DNA from: CAZIRF01 sp964541755
GTDB taxonomy: Bacteria > Spirochaetota > Spirochaetia > Treponematales > Breznakiellaceae
DNA length: 30,154 bases
Reading direction: 5' to 3'
NCBI GenBank assembly: GCA_964541755.1
Contig: CAZIRF010000035.1
Coordinates: 1-30,154 of the forward strand
Position numbers and translations under genes: made by a program. The number at the start of each line of letters is the position of its first letter. Positions within the stretch are counted from its first letter, which is position 1. This document shows positions 23,264-30,154 of this stretch, piece by piece. The notes under the pieces are model-generated. The model was not told where the DNA came from and did not search any database. It worked only from the letters and a program-made list of their open reading frames with translations.

Positions 23264-23295
23264 AAGTCCTTTCCTGTAAAATTTTATTCAATCAA

Positions 23296-23338
23296 TTGAG
23301 GCAATTTCAAAAATCGGTCATTTTTGAAATTGCCTCAA
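23296..23338. repeat. Perfect 19-bp inverted repeat in an AT-rich gap
   Basis: TTGAGGCAATTTCAAAAAT (23296-23314) faces its exact complement (23320-23338) around a 5-base loop CGGTC. ATTTTAT (23281-23287) and ATAAAAT (23341-23347) flank it as a further inverted pair. The stem starts 33 bp after the TPR gene stop. It may serve as terminator for the ispG unit although no proper T-run follows, or be a member of a dispersed palindrome family. The rest of the 207-bp gap (23264-23470) is AT-rich and shows no convincing promoter. Confidence 0.85.
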
Positions 23339-23470
23339 ATATAAAATTATTCAAAAAAAAGCCCTGTATTCATCATTTTTCATGAATCCAATATGGTTCT
23401 TGGTCAACAAAAATGATATAGTAATTTTTGAAACGCAAACGTGTTTATCCCCTGTAATCAAGGAGTGTGT

Positions 23471-23944
23471 ATGAAAAAGGCTTTGATTCTCGCATTGGTT
23501 CTAATGGGCGCTGCAGCATCGGTTCACGCAGCCCCGCGCTACCGCGCAGCAGTTGGCGGTATTTTTGGCATTGATGTTATGGGTTCGCTTCCCTCATCTG
23601 CGATGCTGTCGTTCCGCCTACCCAAATTCCCTCCGGTATTTGGTCTGGGCTTGACAACGAATGATTCAAATCCTGCCTTTGCTCTCATGGCCGATTGGTG
23701 GCTCTATCAGACCAATCTCGTTGGTTTCATCAATCTCTATATTGGGCCTGGACTGTATACGGCCTTCAACGGGGACTACTTTACATTTGGCGGTCGTGTC
23801 CCGATAGGCTTAAATGCGTATCCTCTGGATCCTCTCGAAATATTCCTTGAAATTGCGCCTTCATTGACAATTTTTGGCAGCTCTGGCATAGAAATTCCCA
23901 ATTTTGGACTCCAGGCCGGCTTCGGCTTCCGCTTCTGGTTCTGA
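23471..23944 (+). CDS. Small outer-membrane beta-barrel protein
   Basis: A 157-residue protein with a clear signal peptide (MKKALILALVLMGAAASVHA, cleaved after Ala20). The mature part has alternating hydrophobic/polar strands with Gly and aromatic residues, and ends in FGFRFWF, the C-terminal aromatic signature of outer-membrane barrels. About 137 mature residues would suit an 8-strand barrel. The pattern GGRVPIGLNAYPLDPLEIF and LEIAPSL resembles small spirochaetal barrel proteins of the BAPKO_0422/OmpW-like group, an inference from pattern. AAGGAG at 23460-23465 places the ATG at 23471. A terminator follows, so it is likely a single-gene unit. Confidence 0.8.
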   Translation: MKKALILALVLMGAAASVHAAPRYRAAVGGIFGIDVMGSLPSSAMLSFRLPKFPPVFGLGLTTNDSNPAFALMADWWLYQTNLVGFINLYIGPGLYTAFNGDYFTFGGRVPIGLNAYPLDPLEIFLEIAPSLTIFGSSGIEIPNFGLQAGFGFRFWF

Positions 23945-23964
23945 TAGTTTCATACGATCCCATC

Positions 23965-23998
23965 AAAGCCCCCGAGCCTCGGCTTCGGGGGCTTTTTT
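23965..23998 (+). terminator. Terminator after the small barrel protein
   Basis: AAAGCCCCCGA (23965-23975) pairs with TCGGGGGCTTT (23985-23995) and is followed by more T. The GC-rich stem is 11 bp including the A-T base pairs, with a 9-base loop, 20 bp after the stop codon. Confidence 0.88.
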
Positions 23999-24009
23999 CA
24001 TGCCTGTCC

Positions 24010-24038
24010 TTGTTGACTCCCCCAAGATCTGATACGAT
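24010..24038 (+). promoter_or_regulatory. Candidate promoter of upp
   Basis: TTGTTG (24010-24015) and TACGAT (24033-24038) are 17 bp apart, and TG at 24030-24031 gives an extended -10. It lies right after the preceding terminator and leaves a leader of about 80 bases before the upp ATG. Confidence 0.4.
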
Positions 24039-24054
24039 TTGCAGTGGTTCCATT

Positions 24055-24078
24055 TTCGCAGTTTACAATTACTGCGAA
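24055..24078 (+). promoter_or_regulatory. Stem-loop in the upp leader
   Basis: TTCGCAGT (24055-24062) is the exact complement of ACTGCGAA (24071-24078), with an 8-base loop. It sits between the candidate promoter and the upp start. No T-run follows, so it is not a terminator by itself. Confidence 0.4.
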
Positions 24079-24125
24079 GATACGGCCAGGTTGAAACCGG
24101 ATTCGAATGACTCATGGAGTGATTG

Positions 24126-25196
24126 ATGAACAAGATTGTACTCAAAGCACAGGACCTCGACGGCTTCCTTCTCGAAAAAGACAAGAAAAACCTCGAGGAG
24201 ATGGAAGCCCTGTATAGAGAGGTCATGCTTTCATTCAACATACTGTCCACATCCCGCCAGAAGGGTGAGCTCGCCAAGGAAGAGGCCAACATCATTGCCC
24301 TGTACAACAAGATGGGGCAGTTCATGCAGGCGATCTGCGGCAAGGAAGAGCGTATCCACGTTCACTCCTTTGAAACCCCGCACGAGAACCACGCAGAGGC
24401 CTCCCGACTTATTGCAAAGCTGCGCGATGTCCGTACCGGGGATCACGAGTTCGTCTATTACATTCAACGTGCGTACGAGATGCTCTTCAAGCTCGCGTAT
24501 ACCGGCCCCAAATCGCCACAGAAGAACTACCTCGTGGTAAAGACACCTGTTACTGTCCCGGTTCAGAATTATGCCGTGCACAAGATTCCGAATATCGATG
24601 CGGCCATCAAGGATTCGGTCATGTGTGTCATGCTGCGCGGGGCCCTGCTTCCCTCGATGATCATGTCGAAGGAAATCGAAGAGTATTCTTCCAAGGGATA
24701 CGTTACGCCCTTTGCCCTCTTCAAGATCAAGCGGGACGATTCCCGCCATGAAAACGACATGGAATACATCCTTGACCTGGACAAGTCGTACTTCCGCCTT
24801 GAGGATCTCGATGGAAAGGATCTCATTTTTGCAGATCCCATGAATGCAACCGGCGGCAGCCTCGTCACGGTTGTCAAATTCATCATGGATCAGGGAATCA
24901 AACCCAAGTCGGTGAAGTTCTTCAACACCATATCAGCCCTCAAGGGGTCCCTGCGCGTGGTGCGAGCCCTTGAAAATTGTGATGTATACACCCTGTGGAT
25001 GGATCCGCTCCTCAATGAATCTGCCTACATTCTTCCCGGTCTTGGCGATGCGGGTGATCGCATCAATGGCCGGGATAGCGACGATGCCCCACGCAACATG
25101 CTCCAGTTGATTGCCGATTACGGGACTTCCATCACCAACCTCTATCGTTCGCAATTGGGCGAAATAGAAGAGACCGTTCTCGGGCGGCATAAATGA
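24126..25196 (+). CDS. upp: Uracil phosphoribosyltransferase with N- and C-terminal extensions
   Basis: Converts uracil and PRPP to UMP in pyrimidine salvage. The PRPP loop is DPMNATGGS (237-245), close to the DPMLATGGS of known enzymes. The uracil-binding GLGDAGDR is at 305-312 in the normal relative position. LRDVRTGDHEF (99-109) matches the enzyme N-terminus and VMLRGALLPS (168-177) corresponds to VPILRAGLG. At 356 residues it is far longer than the usual 208: about 75 residues (a charged helical stretch) precede the enzyme, there is an insertion near 183-225, and about 40 residues follow. GGAG at 24116-24119 supports the ATG; a TTG at 24123 is possible. The ATG of the next gene overlaps the stop in ATGA. 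A related long protein is annotated the same way in treponemes. Confidence 0.85.
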   Translation: MNKIVLKAQDLDGFLLEKDKKNLEEMEALYREVMLSFNILSTSRQKGELAKEEANIIALYNKMGQFMQAICGKEERIHVHSFETPHENHAEASRLIAKLRDVRTGDHEFVYYIQRAYEMLFKLAYTGPKSPQKNYLVVKTPVTVPVQNYAVHKIPNIDAAIKDSVMCVMLRGALLPSMIMSKEIEEYSSKGYVTPFALFKIKRDDSRHENDMEYILDLDKSYFRLEDLDGKDLIFADPMNATGGSLVTVVKFIMDQGIKPKSVKFFNTISALKGSLRVVRALENCDVYTLWMDPLLNESAYILPGLGDAGDRINGRDSDDAPRNMLQLIADYGTSITNLYRSQLGEIEETVLGRHK

Positions 25197-26167
25197 CCGC
25201 TTCTTTCAAGCGCCGCTTCGTCGATGTTTCGGCCGTTCTCTTTTTTATGCTGATAGTTTTCTCTGCGCTCTCCTGTGCGGGAAGTCCGCGCCCCAGTCCG
25301 CAGGAGTATTATGAATTGGGGAAAGCCTATCAGGAGCTCAAAGACAACGAAAGCGCCAAAAAGTGGTATGCCTTGGCACTGGACGCCCAAGAGACAGATG
25401 CATCAGCCCGGTATCAACTGGGCGTCATCGCCTGGGAAGAGAAGGATTATCCGGCAGCACTCGCATTTTTCAAAGAGCTCCTCGAGGATGATCCCGATAA
25501 CAGCATGGTCCTGCGTTCTGCAGCCTGGGCAGCCCTCTATGCGGGAGACATCGAACTGGCAGACGGCCTTTACACGCGTCTTCTTGCCCTGGTCCCCGAC
25601 TCGCGCGAGGAACAGTACAATCACATACTCGTCCTGTCGCTCATGGAGCGTTTTGAAGAGGCCAATGATAAACTCACCGCTTGGCTCGATGGCAAGGAGG
25701 CCGAAGGGGAAGCAGTACTCCTCCTTGCCCGCATCAAGCGCGGTCTTGGTGACCCACTCGCTATCGACCACTACGCCGCCTGGATTGAAAAGAATGCCAA
25801 TCAAGCCAAAATCCGGCGCGAGTATGCGGATCTTCTTTGGGAAGGGGAGTTCTTCGCGAAGGCCGTCGAGCAATACGATGAGCTGATCAAGATAAAAGAC
25901 ATCGAAGTATTTGGCTGGGCAAAGGGTGAGCTTCACTTTTTCAAGGCCCGCATTCTTGCCGATGCAAAAGATGAGGCTGCGGTGGCTGCCCTCGACGAGG
26001 CAATCAGGGCCGGGTATGAGGACACAGAGGCCATTATCGCCCTCAATGAGCGTTTGGGGCGGGACACAACAGCCATAGAAGAGGCAAAAAAGAAAAAGCA
26101 GCCGGAAGCAAAAGCAGCCACTACGCCAACGCCTTCGGCTCCTCCGGTGGAAGAAGCCACGAAATAG
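25193..26167 (+). CDS. TPR lipoprotein
   Basis: A 324-residue envelope protein. The N-terminus has a basic start, a hydrophobic segment (VSAVLFFMLIVFSALSC) and a lipobox ending Leu-Ser-Cys at Cys28. Two to three TPR units follow, for example YYELGKAYQELKDNESAKKWYALAL (about 39-63) and ARYQLGVIAWEEKDYPAALAFFKELL (about 72-97), with more degenerate helices to about 290. The last 35 residues are a Lys/Glu/Ala/Pro/Thr low-complexity tail. TPR lipoproteins usually serve as scaffolds at the envelope; no partner is indicated by the neighbours. The ATG overlaps the upp stop, so the two are translationally coupled. It ends at the convergent terminator. Confidence 0.88.
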   Translation: MTASFKRRFVDVSAVLFFMLIVFSALSCAGSPRPSPQEYYELGKAYQELKDNESAKKWYALALDAQETDASARYQLGVIAWEEKDYPAALAFFKELLEDDPDNSMVLRSAAWAALYAGDIELADGLYTRLLALVPDSREEQYNHILVLSLMERFEEANDKLTAWLDGKEAEGEAVLLLARIKRGLGDPLAIDHYAAWIEKNANQAKIRREYADLLWEGEFFAKAVEQYDELIKIKDIEVFGWAKGELHFFKARILADAKDEAAVAALDEAIRAGYEDTEAIIALNERLGRDTTAIEEAKKKKQPEAKAATTPTPSAPPVEEATK

Positions 26168-26224
26168 CTCTCTACTGTAGCAGATCTTCCTGCTCAAGCC
26201 TTCGAATGGCAGTGGAATGGCAGA

Positions 26225-26270
26225 CAAGAGAAAGGCCCCCGCAACCAAGGTTGCGGGGGCCTTTCTCTTG
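26225..26270. terminator. Bidirectional terminator between convergent operons
   Basis: Arms of 22 bp (26225-26246 and 26249-26270) are exact complements around AA, effectively a tetraloop. The stem is GC-rich in the middle with A-rich left and T-rich right ends, so it can act for transcripts from either strand. It lies between the TPR lipoprotein (+) and the FecR barrel gene (-). Confidence 0.92.
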
Positions 26271-26298
26271 TTATTACATGGCGTGTTTCGTTACAGGA

Positions 26299-28611
26299 TC
26301 AGAAGCTGATCCTCGTCTCGAAGGTAATGGTGGGCTCGATAAGCGGGCGGCTCAGACTGTCAAGAATGATCTCCCCGTTGCTGTCTTGGCTTACTGCCGT
26401 CGAGAAGATTGCTGCGAGGTCCATGCCCGGGGTTACCGGGTAGACAATTTCGCCTTTGAGTACGGTATTGGCATCGAAGAGGCCCACATCGACATTATCG
26501 TTATTAATGGCCCAGACAAAGCCTGTGCGTTCGTAGCTTATGGAGCCATGAATATCAAATGCGGGGATGAGTCCCTTTTTTACCAAGAGTTTGGCAACAA
26601 GGTAATCCGCCTGCATGACATCTTCGAGAGGCGTGCTGCTGTCAAAGGTCCAGGGGAGCATGTACCCGGCGGTAAAGATGAGTTTGTCGTTGAGGAGCTT
26701 GAAACCGGCCTCTCCATAGATACCGTTGATCGTTACCGCTTGGTCTGCGGGCTTGGTGAGCATTCCTACATGCTTCAGTGCATACTGTCCGCGAAGGCGC
26801 TCGTAACTTGCATCAAAGAATGCCGGGCGGAATGCACCGCGGAAGAGCCGGTACTCAAGGCGCCAATCGAGGAAGGCCACATTACCCAGGACACCGGCGG
26901 TAATGCCATAGTTCCGCAGGCGATCGAGGAATGCGTCGGCACTATCATCGTAGATTGCCTCCCACTGCATGCCCTTGGAGAGTCCATAAAGGACGCTCGT
27001 ATCTTCTCGCAGGTACGGAACCATGGCCGCAAGATCTGCGAATGCGCGAATGTGCAGGAGTTCTGTCTTGATGATGGGGTAGTCAAGGTCGAAGCTCGTC
27101 GCGAAGAAGACGGGATCTCCAATCAAGTCTTGCATTGCCTCATCGTAGATACCGGCAGGATTTATGTCGGTAATGGCCGAGAAGCCGAATATCTTGGCAA
27201 AGCGTACGCGGGTACCGAATATTTCCGGCTGGGCGAGGTCGTTGACAACGAACTCCATCCCCCAGCTTCCGCGGTCAAAGCCGGTATTGATACCGATGCG
27301 ACGTACGGCGGGGAAGTCTGCGTCATTCGCATAGTTTCGCATGATGGCACCGTGCCCGATCGTCATGGTCGAGAGGTTCCCGACATTCAGGTAGAAGGGG
27401 TCTATCCAGCGGTCGCCGTATTCGATGTAGCGGATCTTGAGGGCAAGGTCCTTGGCAAAGTCGATGGCACCTTCAAGGGGATCATCGGCCCAGTAGTCGA
27501 AACCAAATGACCACTCGTTGTTGCCGGCTGGCTGGTACCAGGAGTTCGCATCGAAGAGATTGTTGGTGTAGATAATCGGGAGGTAGAGGCTTACCCTGGC
27601 TTTCCCTATATCGAAGGTGGGTTGGAGGACAACCTTCGACCAGGTTTCGTCATTTATGGAAATTGCACCCACTTCGAAGCCCATGACATCGCTCATCCAA
27701 GCCATGAACTTGGATTCCTTGGCAGGGGCTTTCGGGCTCTCGGCGCTTTCTGTACTGCCTCCGGCAGCGAGGTCGTCGGTGGAAAGAACATCCGCCGCAT
27801 TCACATCACCAGCGGGGGTAGGGGCGGGAGACTGGATGTCTGCAGTATCCGCTGCGGGCATATCGCCATCGCTATCGGTGGCGGCTGCTTCATCACTTGA
27901 CGGTTCTTCAGGCGCAGGCTCATCCACAACACTGTCATCCTCGACAACAGGAGCGCCCTGATCCACTTCTGCAGGGTCAAGGCTGTTGAAGGCAAGGTCT
28001 GCAAAGCGATCGACAATGGCCGCGGGGGCGGGCATGGCCTGGAATACATCGGCGAAGGCGTCGGCAAATTGACCAGCCCCGACCATGATTCGCTCGGTAA
28101 CGGCATCCATGCCGACACGCGCGTACTCAACTTTTCCGGATGCAACATAGAGGGTATCCGTCTTGCCCTCTTCGACTTCGAGAGAAAAATCGGTACCACG
28201 GACACCGCAAGCAGTGCGCCGGGTGCGTATCGAGTAGCGCTCGCGCCCCGTGGAGCGGGCTGCTACCGTGCGCAATTTGCCGCCAAGAAGCTGGAAGTCG
28301 TTGCTCGCCTTGCCTTCGAGCCCGTCAAGGGCATCGACCTTGAACGCGGTATTGCGCGACAGTTTGATAATGGTGCCATTGGGATTGAGCCTGAGCTCGG
28401 CGGCCCCGGCGCCGGTTCTGAGGGTTTCGCCCACGCGGACATTGTCGCCAATATTCGCTTCACGATTGTCGCCACTGCGGTCGATTATGACCAGTGAATA
28501 TTCATCTTCTGCGTAGACAATCTGCGCGGTCGGTTCCTGTGCGTACACGGCGACGGTGAGGGCGCCGAGGAGAACGAGCAGCAGGGAGAATCTCTTGGAT
28601 ATCCGCATCAT
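26299..28611 (-). CDS. FecR-domain outer-membrane beta-barrel fusion protein
   Basis: A 770-residue exported protein. Signal peptide 1-24 (cleaved after VYA). A FecR domain spans about 55-165, with GETLRTGAGAAELRL (61-75), the CGVRGTDF motif at 135-142 and ASGKVEY (157-163). FecR domains normally act in the periplasm of iron-uptake signalling, but spirochaetal versions are often unrelated to iron. A long acidic, Pro/Ala/Ser-rich linker (about 212-295) leads to a barrel-like domain (about 310-770) with regular amphipathic strands and the C-terminal residues ITFETRISF. The barrel shares GHGAIMRNYAN (419-429) with the neighbour's GNGFIMGNYRN. The first ATG (28611) has AGGGAGG 8 bp upstream. It is the second gene of a two-gene minus-strand operon, 17 bp behind the other barrel gene. 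The FecR part is secure; the barrel is inferred. Confidence 0.87.
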   Translation of the reverse strand: MMRISKRFSLLLVLLGALTVAVYAQEPTAQIVYAEDEYSLVIIDRSGDNREANIGDNVRVGETLRTGAGAAELRLNPNGTIIKLSRNTAFKVDALDGLEGKASNDFQLLGGKLRTVAARSTGRERYSIRTRRTACGVRGTDFSLEVEEGKTDTLYVASGKVEYARVGMDAVTERIMVGAGQFADAFADVFQAMPAPAAIVDRFADLAFNSLDPAEVDQGAPVVEDDSVVDEPAPEEPSSDEAAATDSDGDMPAADTADIQSPAPTPAGDVNAADVLSTDDLAAGGSTESAESPKAPAKESKFMAWMSDVMGFEVGAISINDETWSKVVLQPTFDIGKARVSLYLPIIYTNNLFDANSWYQPAGNNEWSFGFDYWADDPLEGAIDFAKDLALKIRYIEYGDRWIDPFYLNVGNLSTMTIGHGAIMRNYANDADFPAVRRIGINTGFDRGSWGMEFVVNDLAQPEIFGTRVRFAKIFGFSAITDINPAGIYDEAMQDLIGDPVFFATSFDLDYPIIKTELLHIRAFADLAAMVPYLREDTSVLYGLSKGMQWEAIYDDSADAFLDRLRNYGITAGVLGNVAFLDWRLEYRLFRGAFRPAFFDASYERLRGQYALKHVGMLTKPADQAVTINGIYGEAGFKLLNDKLIFTAGYMLPWTFDSSTPLEDVMQADYLVAKLLVKKGLIPAFDIHGSISYERTGFVWAINNDNVDVGLFDANTVLKGEIVYPVTPGMDLAAIFSTAVSQDSNGEIILDSLSRPLIEPTITFETRISF

Positions 28612-28628
28612 GATCTGTGCCTCCCTTC

Positions 28629-30032
28629 CTAGAATTGAATCGAGCTGTACAGGCTCGAGGTTATGACGAAGCCGTTGGTACTGGCTATATTGGACGGGTC
28701 GTACCGCAGGCTGTAGCTAAGTGTAAGAATGGCGGGCCCGGTCTTGTAGTTGATATTCGCGCCGATAACCGCATTCTCGGGGTTGATGAGATCTTCAAAG
28801 AAGTTCCCCGTGCCACCAAGGGCATCGGGCGCACCCAAATAGTACTTTTCATACCAGGCGTCGAAGAAGAAACCGGCGAGCAGTCCTTCTTCCACACGAA
28901 GGATTGCCCGCAGGTGCGGGTAGTCGGCTATGGTCCCATCCAGAGCGGGTGGAGCCGCAAAAGGGCCATCCATGGCGGCTTGGAAGACAATGCGCTCTTC
29001 CAAGAGGCTCGTCCCGAGGCTTGCCATCCATCCCATGGAAATATCACTGCCGCTAGCCGGAGCGCTGAGTGCTTCGTATTTGAGGTGGCGGAAGAGATCG
29101 TACTGGGCGTCAAAGTAGGTCGGGACGAAGTCCGGCCCCAGTATGCGCAGCTGGGCACCGTATGTAAGGAAGCTCAAAAGACGTCCTCCGGCCCCGACCA
29201 TGCCGCCCCAGCGGGTGTCGTCACCCTGCAGAACGTAGTCGCCGAAGGTAATCAACGAGACAAGTGCGTTGTTCATGACCGGAAGGCGGAAATCCGCACC
29301 GTAGACTATGGCAGGCCCGACAGCATCATTGGTTTCATCGTCATCGTAGATATTCGGTTCGCGGTCCGCAACAAAGGTGGCACCCACCTGGAGATTCTTG
29401 ATAATGGGAAGTTCCAGGCCGATGATGGGGCGCACAAAGACACGGGCACCGATGAGGTCGAGGCGACTCACGTTGCCTGCAAAGGTTTCAAGCCCCACCC
29501 AGGGGAATTTGAAAAGCGCCCCATCGATATCGAGGGCTGCACCAAAGAAGCGATTTGCCGGCATGAAGGCTGTATTACGGTAGTTTCCCATAATGAAGCC
29601 GTTGCCCAAGGTCCCGTCGTCGAAAGACCCGAATTTGACGTAGAGGGGTTCTCCCTTCTCGCCCCAGCTCAAGTACTGGATTTTGGGAAGATAGAGCTCG
29701 AGGAAGGACATTCCAGCCCGATCGGGAACCCAGTCGGGGAGATAAAAATCAACCCCGCTGCTGTCGCTGGACAGGTCAATATTGAAGTGTACGGTCAAAT
29801 CCAGCCCCACGCCGAACTTGCCCAATTTGAGGTCGGGTTTGAACGAGAGGGTCTGCCAGGTCGAGTACTCGTTGGTAGTCGAAAATGGCGCGGTAGGGTC
29901 GTCAAGCAGGGTTTCGGTTCCCAATCCAATGCCAAAGCCAAAGTCGGGTGTCGACGCGGGCTCATCGGCAGAGAGAGGGATGGCGAAAAGGGCAAGAAGA
30001 CCACAGAGCGCGATTGCACGTGTGTTGGTCAT
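28629..30032 (-). CDS. Outer-membrane beta-barrel protein, paralogue of the FecR fusion
   Basis: A 467-residue exported protein with a signal peptide (MTNTRAIALCGLLALFAIPLSA, cleaved after Ala22). The mature part has many alternating strands with Gly and aromatic residues and ends in SSLYSSIQF, with the terminal Phe of outer-membrane barrels. GNGFIMGNYRN (143-153) and ARVFVRPIIGLELPI (196-210) correspond to parts of the barrel domain of the downstream protein, so both belong to one family; this one lacks the FecR domain and linker. AGGAGG (30041-30046, minus strand) is 8 bp before the ATG. It is the first gene of the operon, whose promoter lies near 30090. Substrate and pore function are unknown. 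Confidence 0.85.
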   Translation of the reverse strand: MTNTRAIALCGLLALFAIPLSADEPASTPDFGFGIGLGTETLLDDPTAPFSTTNEYSTWQTLSFKPDLKLGKFGVGLDLTVHFNIDLSSDSSGVDFYLPDWVPDRAGMSFLELYLPKIQYLSWGEKGEPLYVKFGSFDDGTLGNGFIMGNYRNTAFMPANRFFGAALDIDGALFKFPWVGLETFAGNVSRLDLIGARVFVRPIIGLELPIIKNLQVGATFVADREPNIYDDDETNDAVGPAIVYGADFRLPVMNNALVSLITFGDYVLQGDDTRWGGMVGAGGRLLSFLTYGAQLRILGPDFVPTYFDAQYDLFRHLKYEALSAPASGSDISMGWMASLGTSLLEERIVFQAAMDGPFAAPPALDGTIADYPHLRAILRVEEGLLAGFFFDAWYEKYYLGAPDALGGTGNFFEDLINPENAVIGANINYKTGPAILTLSYSLRYDPSNIASTNGFVITSSLYSSIQF

Positions 30033-30088
30033 CGGTATTCCTCCTATAATGTCCGTTCCCGCAGGTACGGATTACACCTTCGGTATCC

Positions 30089-30097
30089 AGTATAGCA
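30089..30097 (-). promoter_or_regulatory. Extended -10 promoter for the two barrel genes
   Basis: On the minus strand TGC followed by TATACT (30097-30089) forms an extended -10 element about 57 bases upstream of the ATG at 30032. The -35 region has no good TTGACA, as is usual for extended -10 promoters. Confidence 0.45.
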
Positions 30098-30154
30098 CAA
30101 GGGCACCTCGAAAAACTGGTTTATTAAGCCCACATTTCAACTATTCAAATATAA

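Noticed and set aside
23400..23422. TTGGTC and TATAGT as promoter of the small barrel gene
   Set aside because: The boxes are only 11 bp apart, too close for sigma-70.
26206..27510. 434-residue open frame on the plus strand opposite the FecR barrel gene
   Set aside because: It reads through the bidirectional terminator and is antisense to a well-supported gene.
28617..30095. 492-residue open frame on the plus strand opposite the barrel gene
   Set aside because: The minus-strand gene has a signal peptide, ribosome site and barrel end; the plus frame has none of these and is a shadow.
30145..30154. TCAAATATAA at the window end, also found next to the 19-bp palindrome near 23336
   Set aside because: Ten AT-rich bases can match by chance, and the window ends before a second palindrome could be seen.

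Overview
The window looks like a GC-rich member of the Spirochaetota, close to Treponema-like lineages. The reasons are combined. There is an archaeal/V-type ATPase operon in the order E, DUF2764-like, A, B, D, I, K, which is the arrangement known from spirochaetes and chlamydiae. The isoleucyl-tRNA synthetase looks like the eukaryote-like type 2. The lipoprotein lipoboxes are relaxed, ending in Ser-Cys. Two genes encode outer-membrane barrel proteins, one of them with an N-terminal FecR domain. Genes ispG, TPR, upp and TPR are close together. The genus and species cannot be fixed from the sequence alone.

Layout. 1-5651 (+): the 3' part of ileS, a lipoprotein, an FmdB-type zinc ribbon, a double zinc-ribbon membrane protein, and a protein joining a TIR-like fold to ankyrin repeats. 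5699-6781: murG. 6970-11371 (+): a CvpA-type membrane protein, an enlarged DNA polymerase III delta prime subunit, a cytoplasmic PAS histidine kinase and a sigma-54 response regulator, all abutting or overlapping. 11398-12011: a small DnaJ-domain gene on the minus strand, whose 3' end is partly duplicated as a perfect 64-bp direct repeat, and a divergent promoter region shared with galM. 12034-13110: galM with its own terminator. 13212-20999: a small unknown gene followed by the seven-gene V-ATPase operon, closed by a UUCG-loop terminator. 21033-23263: ispG and a TPR-like exported protein, overlapping by 4 bp. 23264-23470: an AT-rich gap with a perfect 19-bp stem-loop. 23471-26167 (+): a small barrel-like outer-membrane protein with terminator, then an extended uracil phosphoribosyltransferase and a TPR lipoprotein. 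A 22-bp-arm bidirectional terminator separates these from a two-gene minus-strand operon (30032 down to 26299) encoding related outer-membrane barrel proteins.

How the genes fit together. The V-ATPase genes are translationally chained, and the proteolipid keeps the Gln/Gln/Glu residues of the Enterococcus hirae sodium site, so sodium coupling is a reasonable prediction. Several unrelated housekeeping genes (ileS, ispG, upp) are each followed, with little or no gap, by an exported TPR protein or lipoprotein. The kinase and regulator pair forms a complete NtrB/NtrC-type module with a sigma-54 activation domain.

The least conventional items are the TIR-like/ankyrin fusion lacking the catalytic Glu, the FecR/outer-membrane-barrel fusion with its adjacent paralogue, the 64-bp duplication in the DnaJ-like gene, the repeated -35 boxes between it and galM, and the extended upp. 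No mobile element, CRISPR array, tRNA or rRNA gene was recognised.
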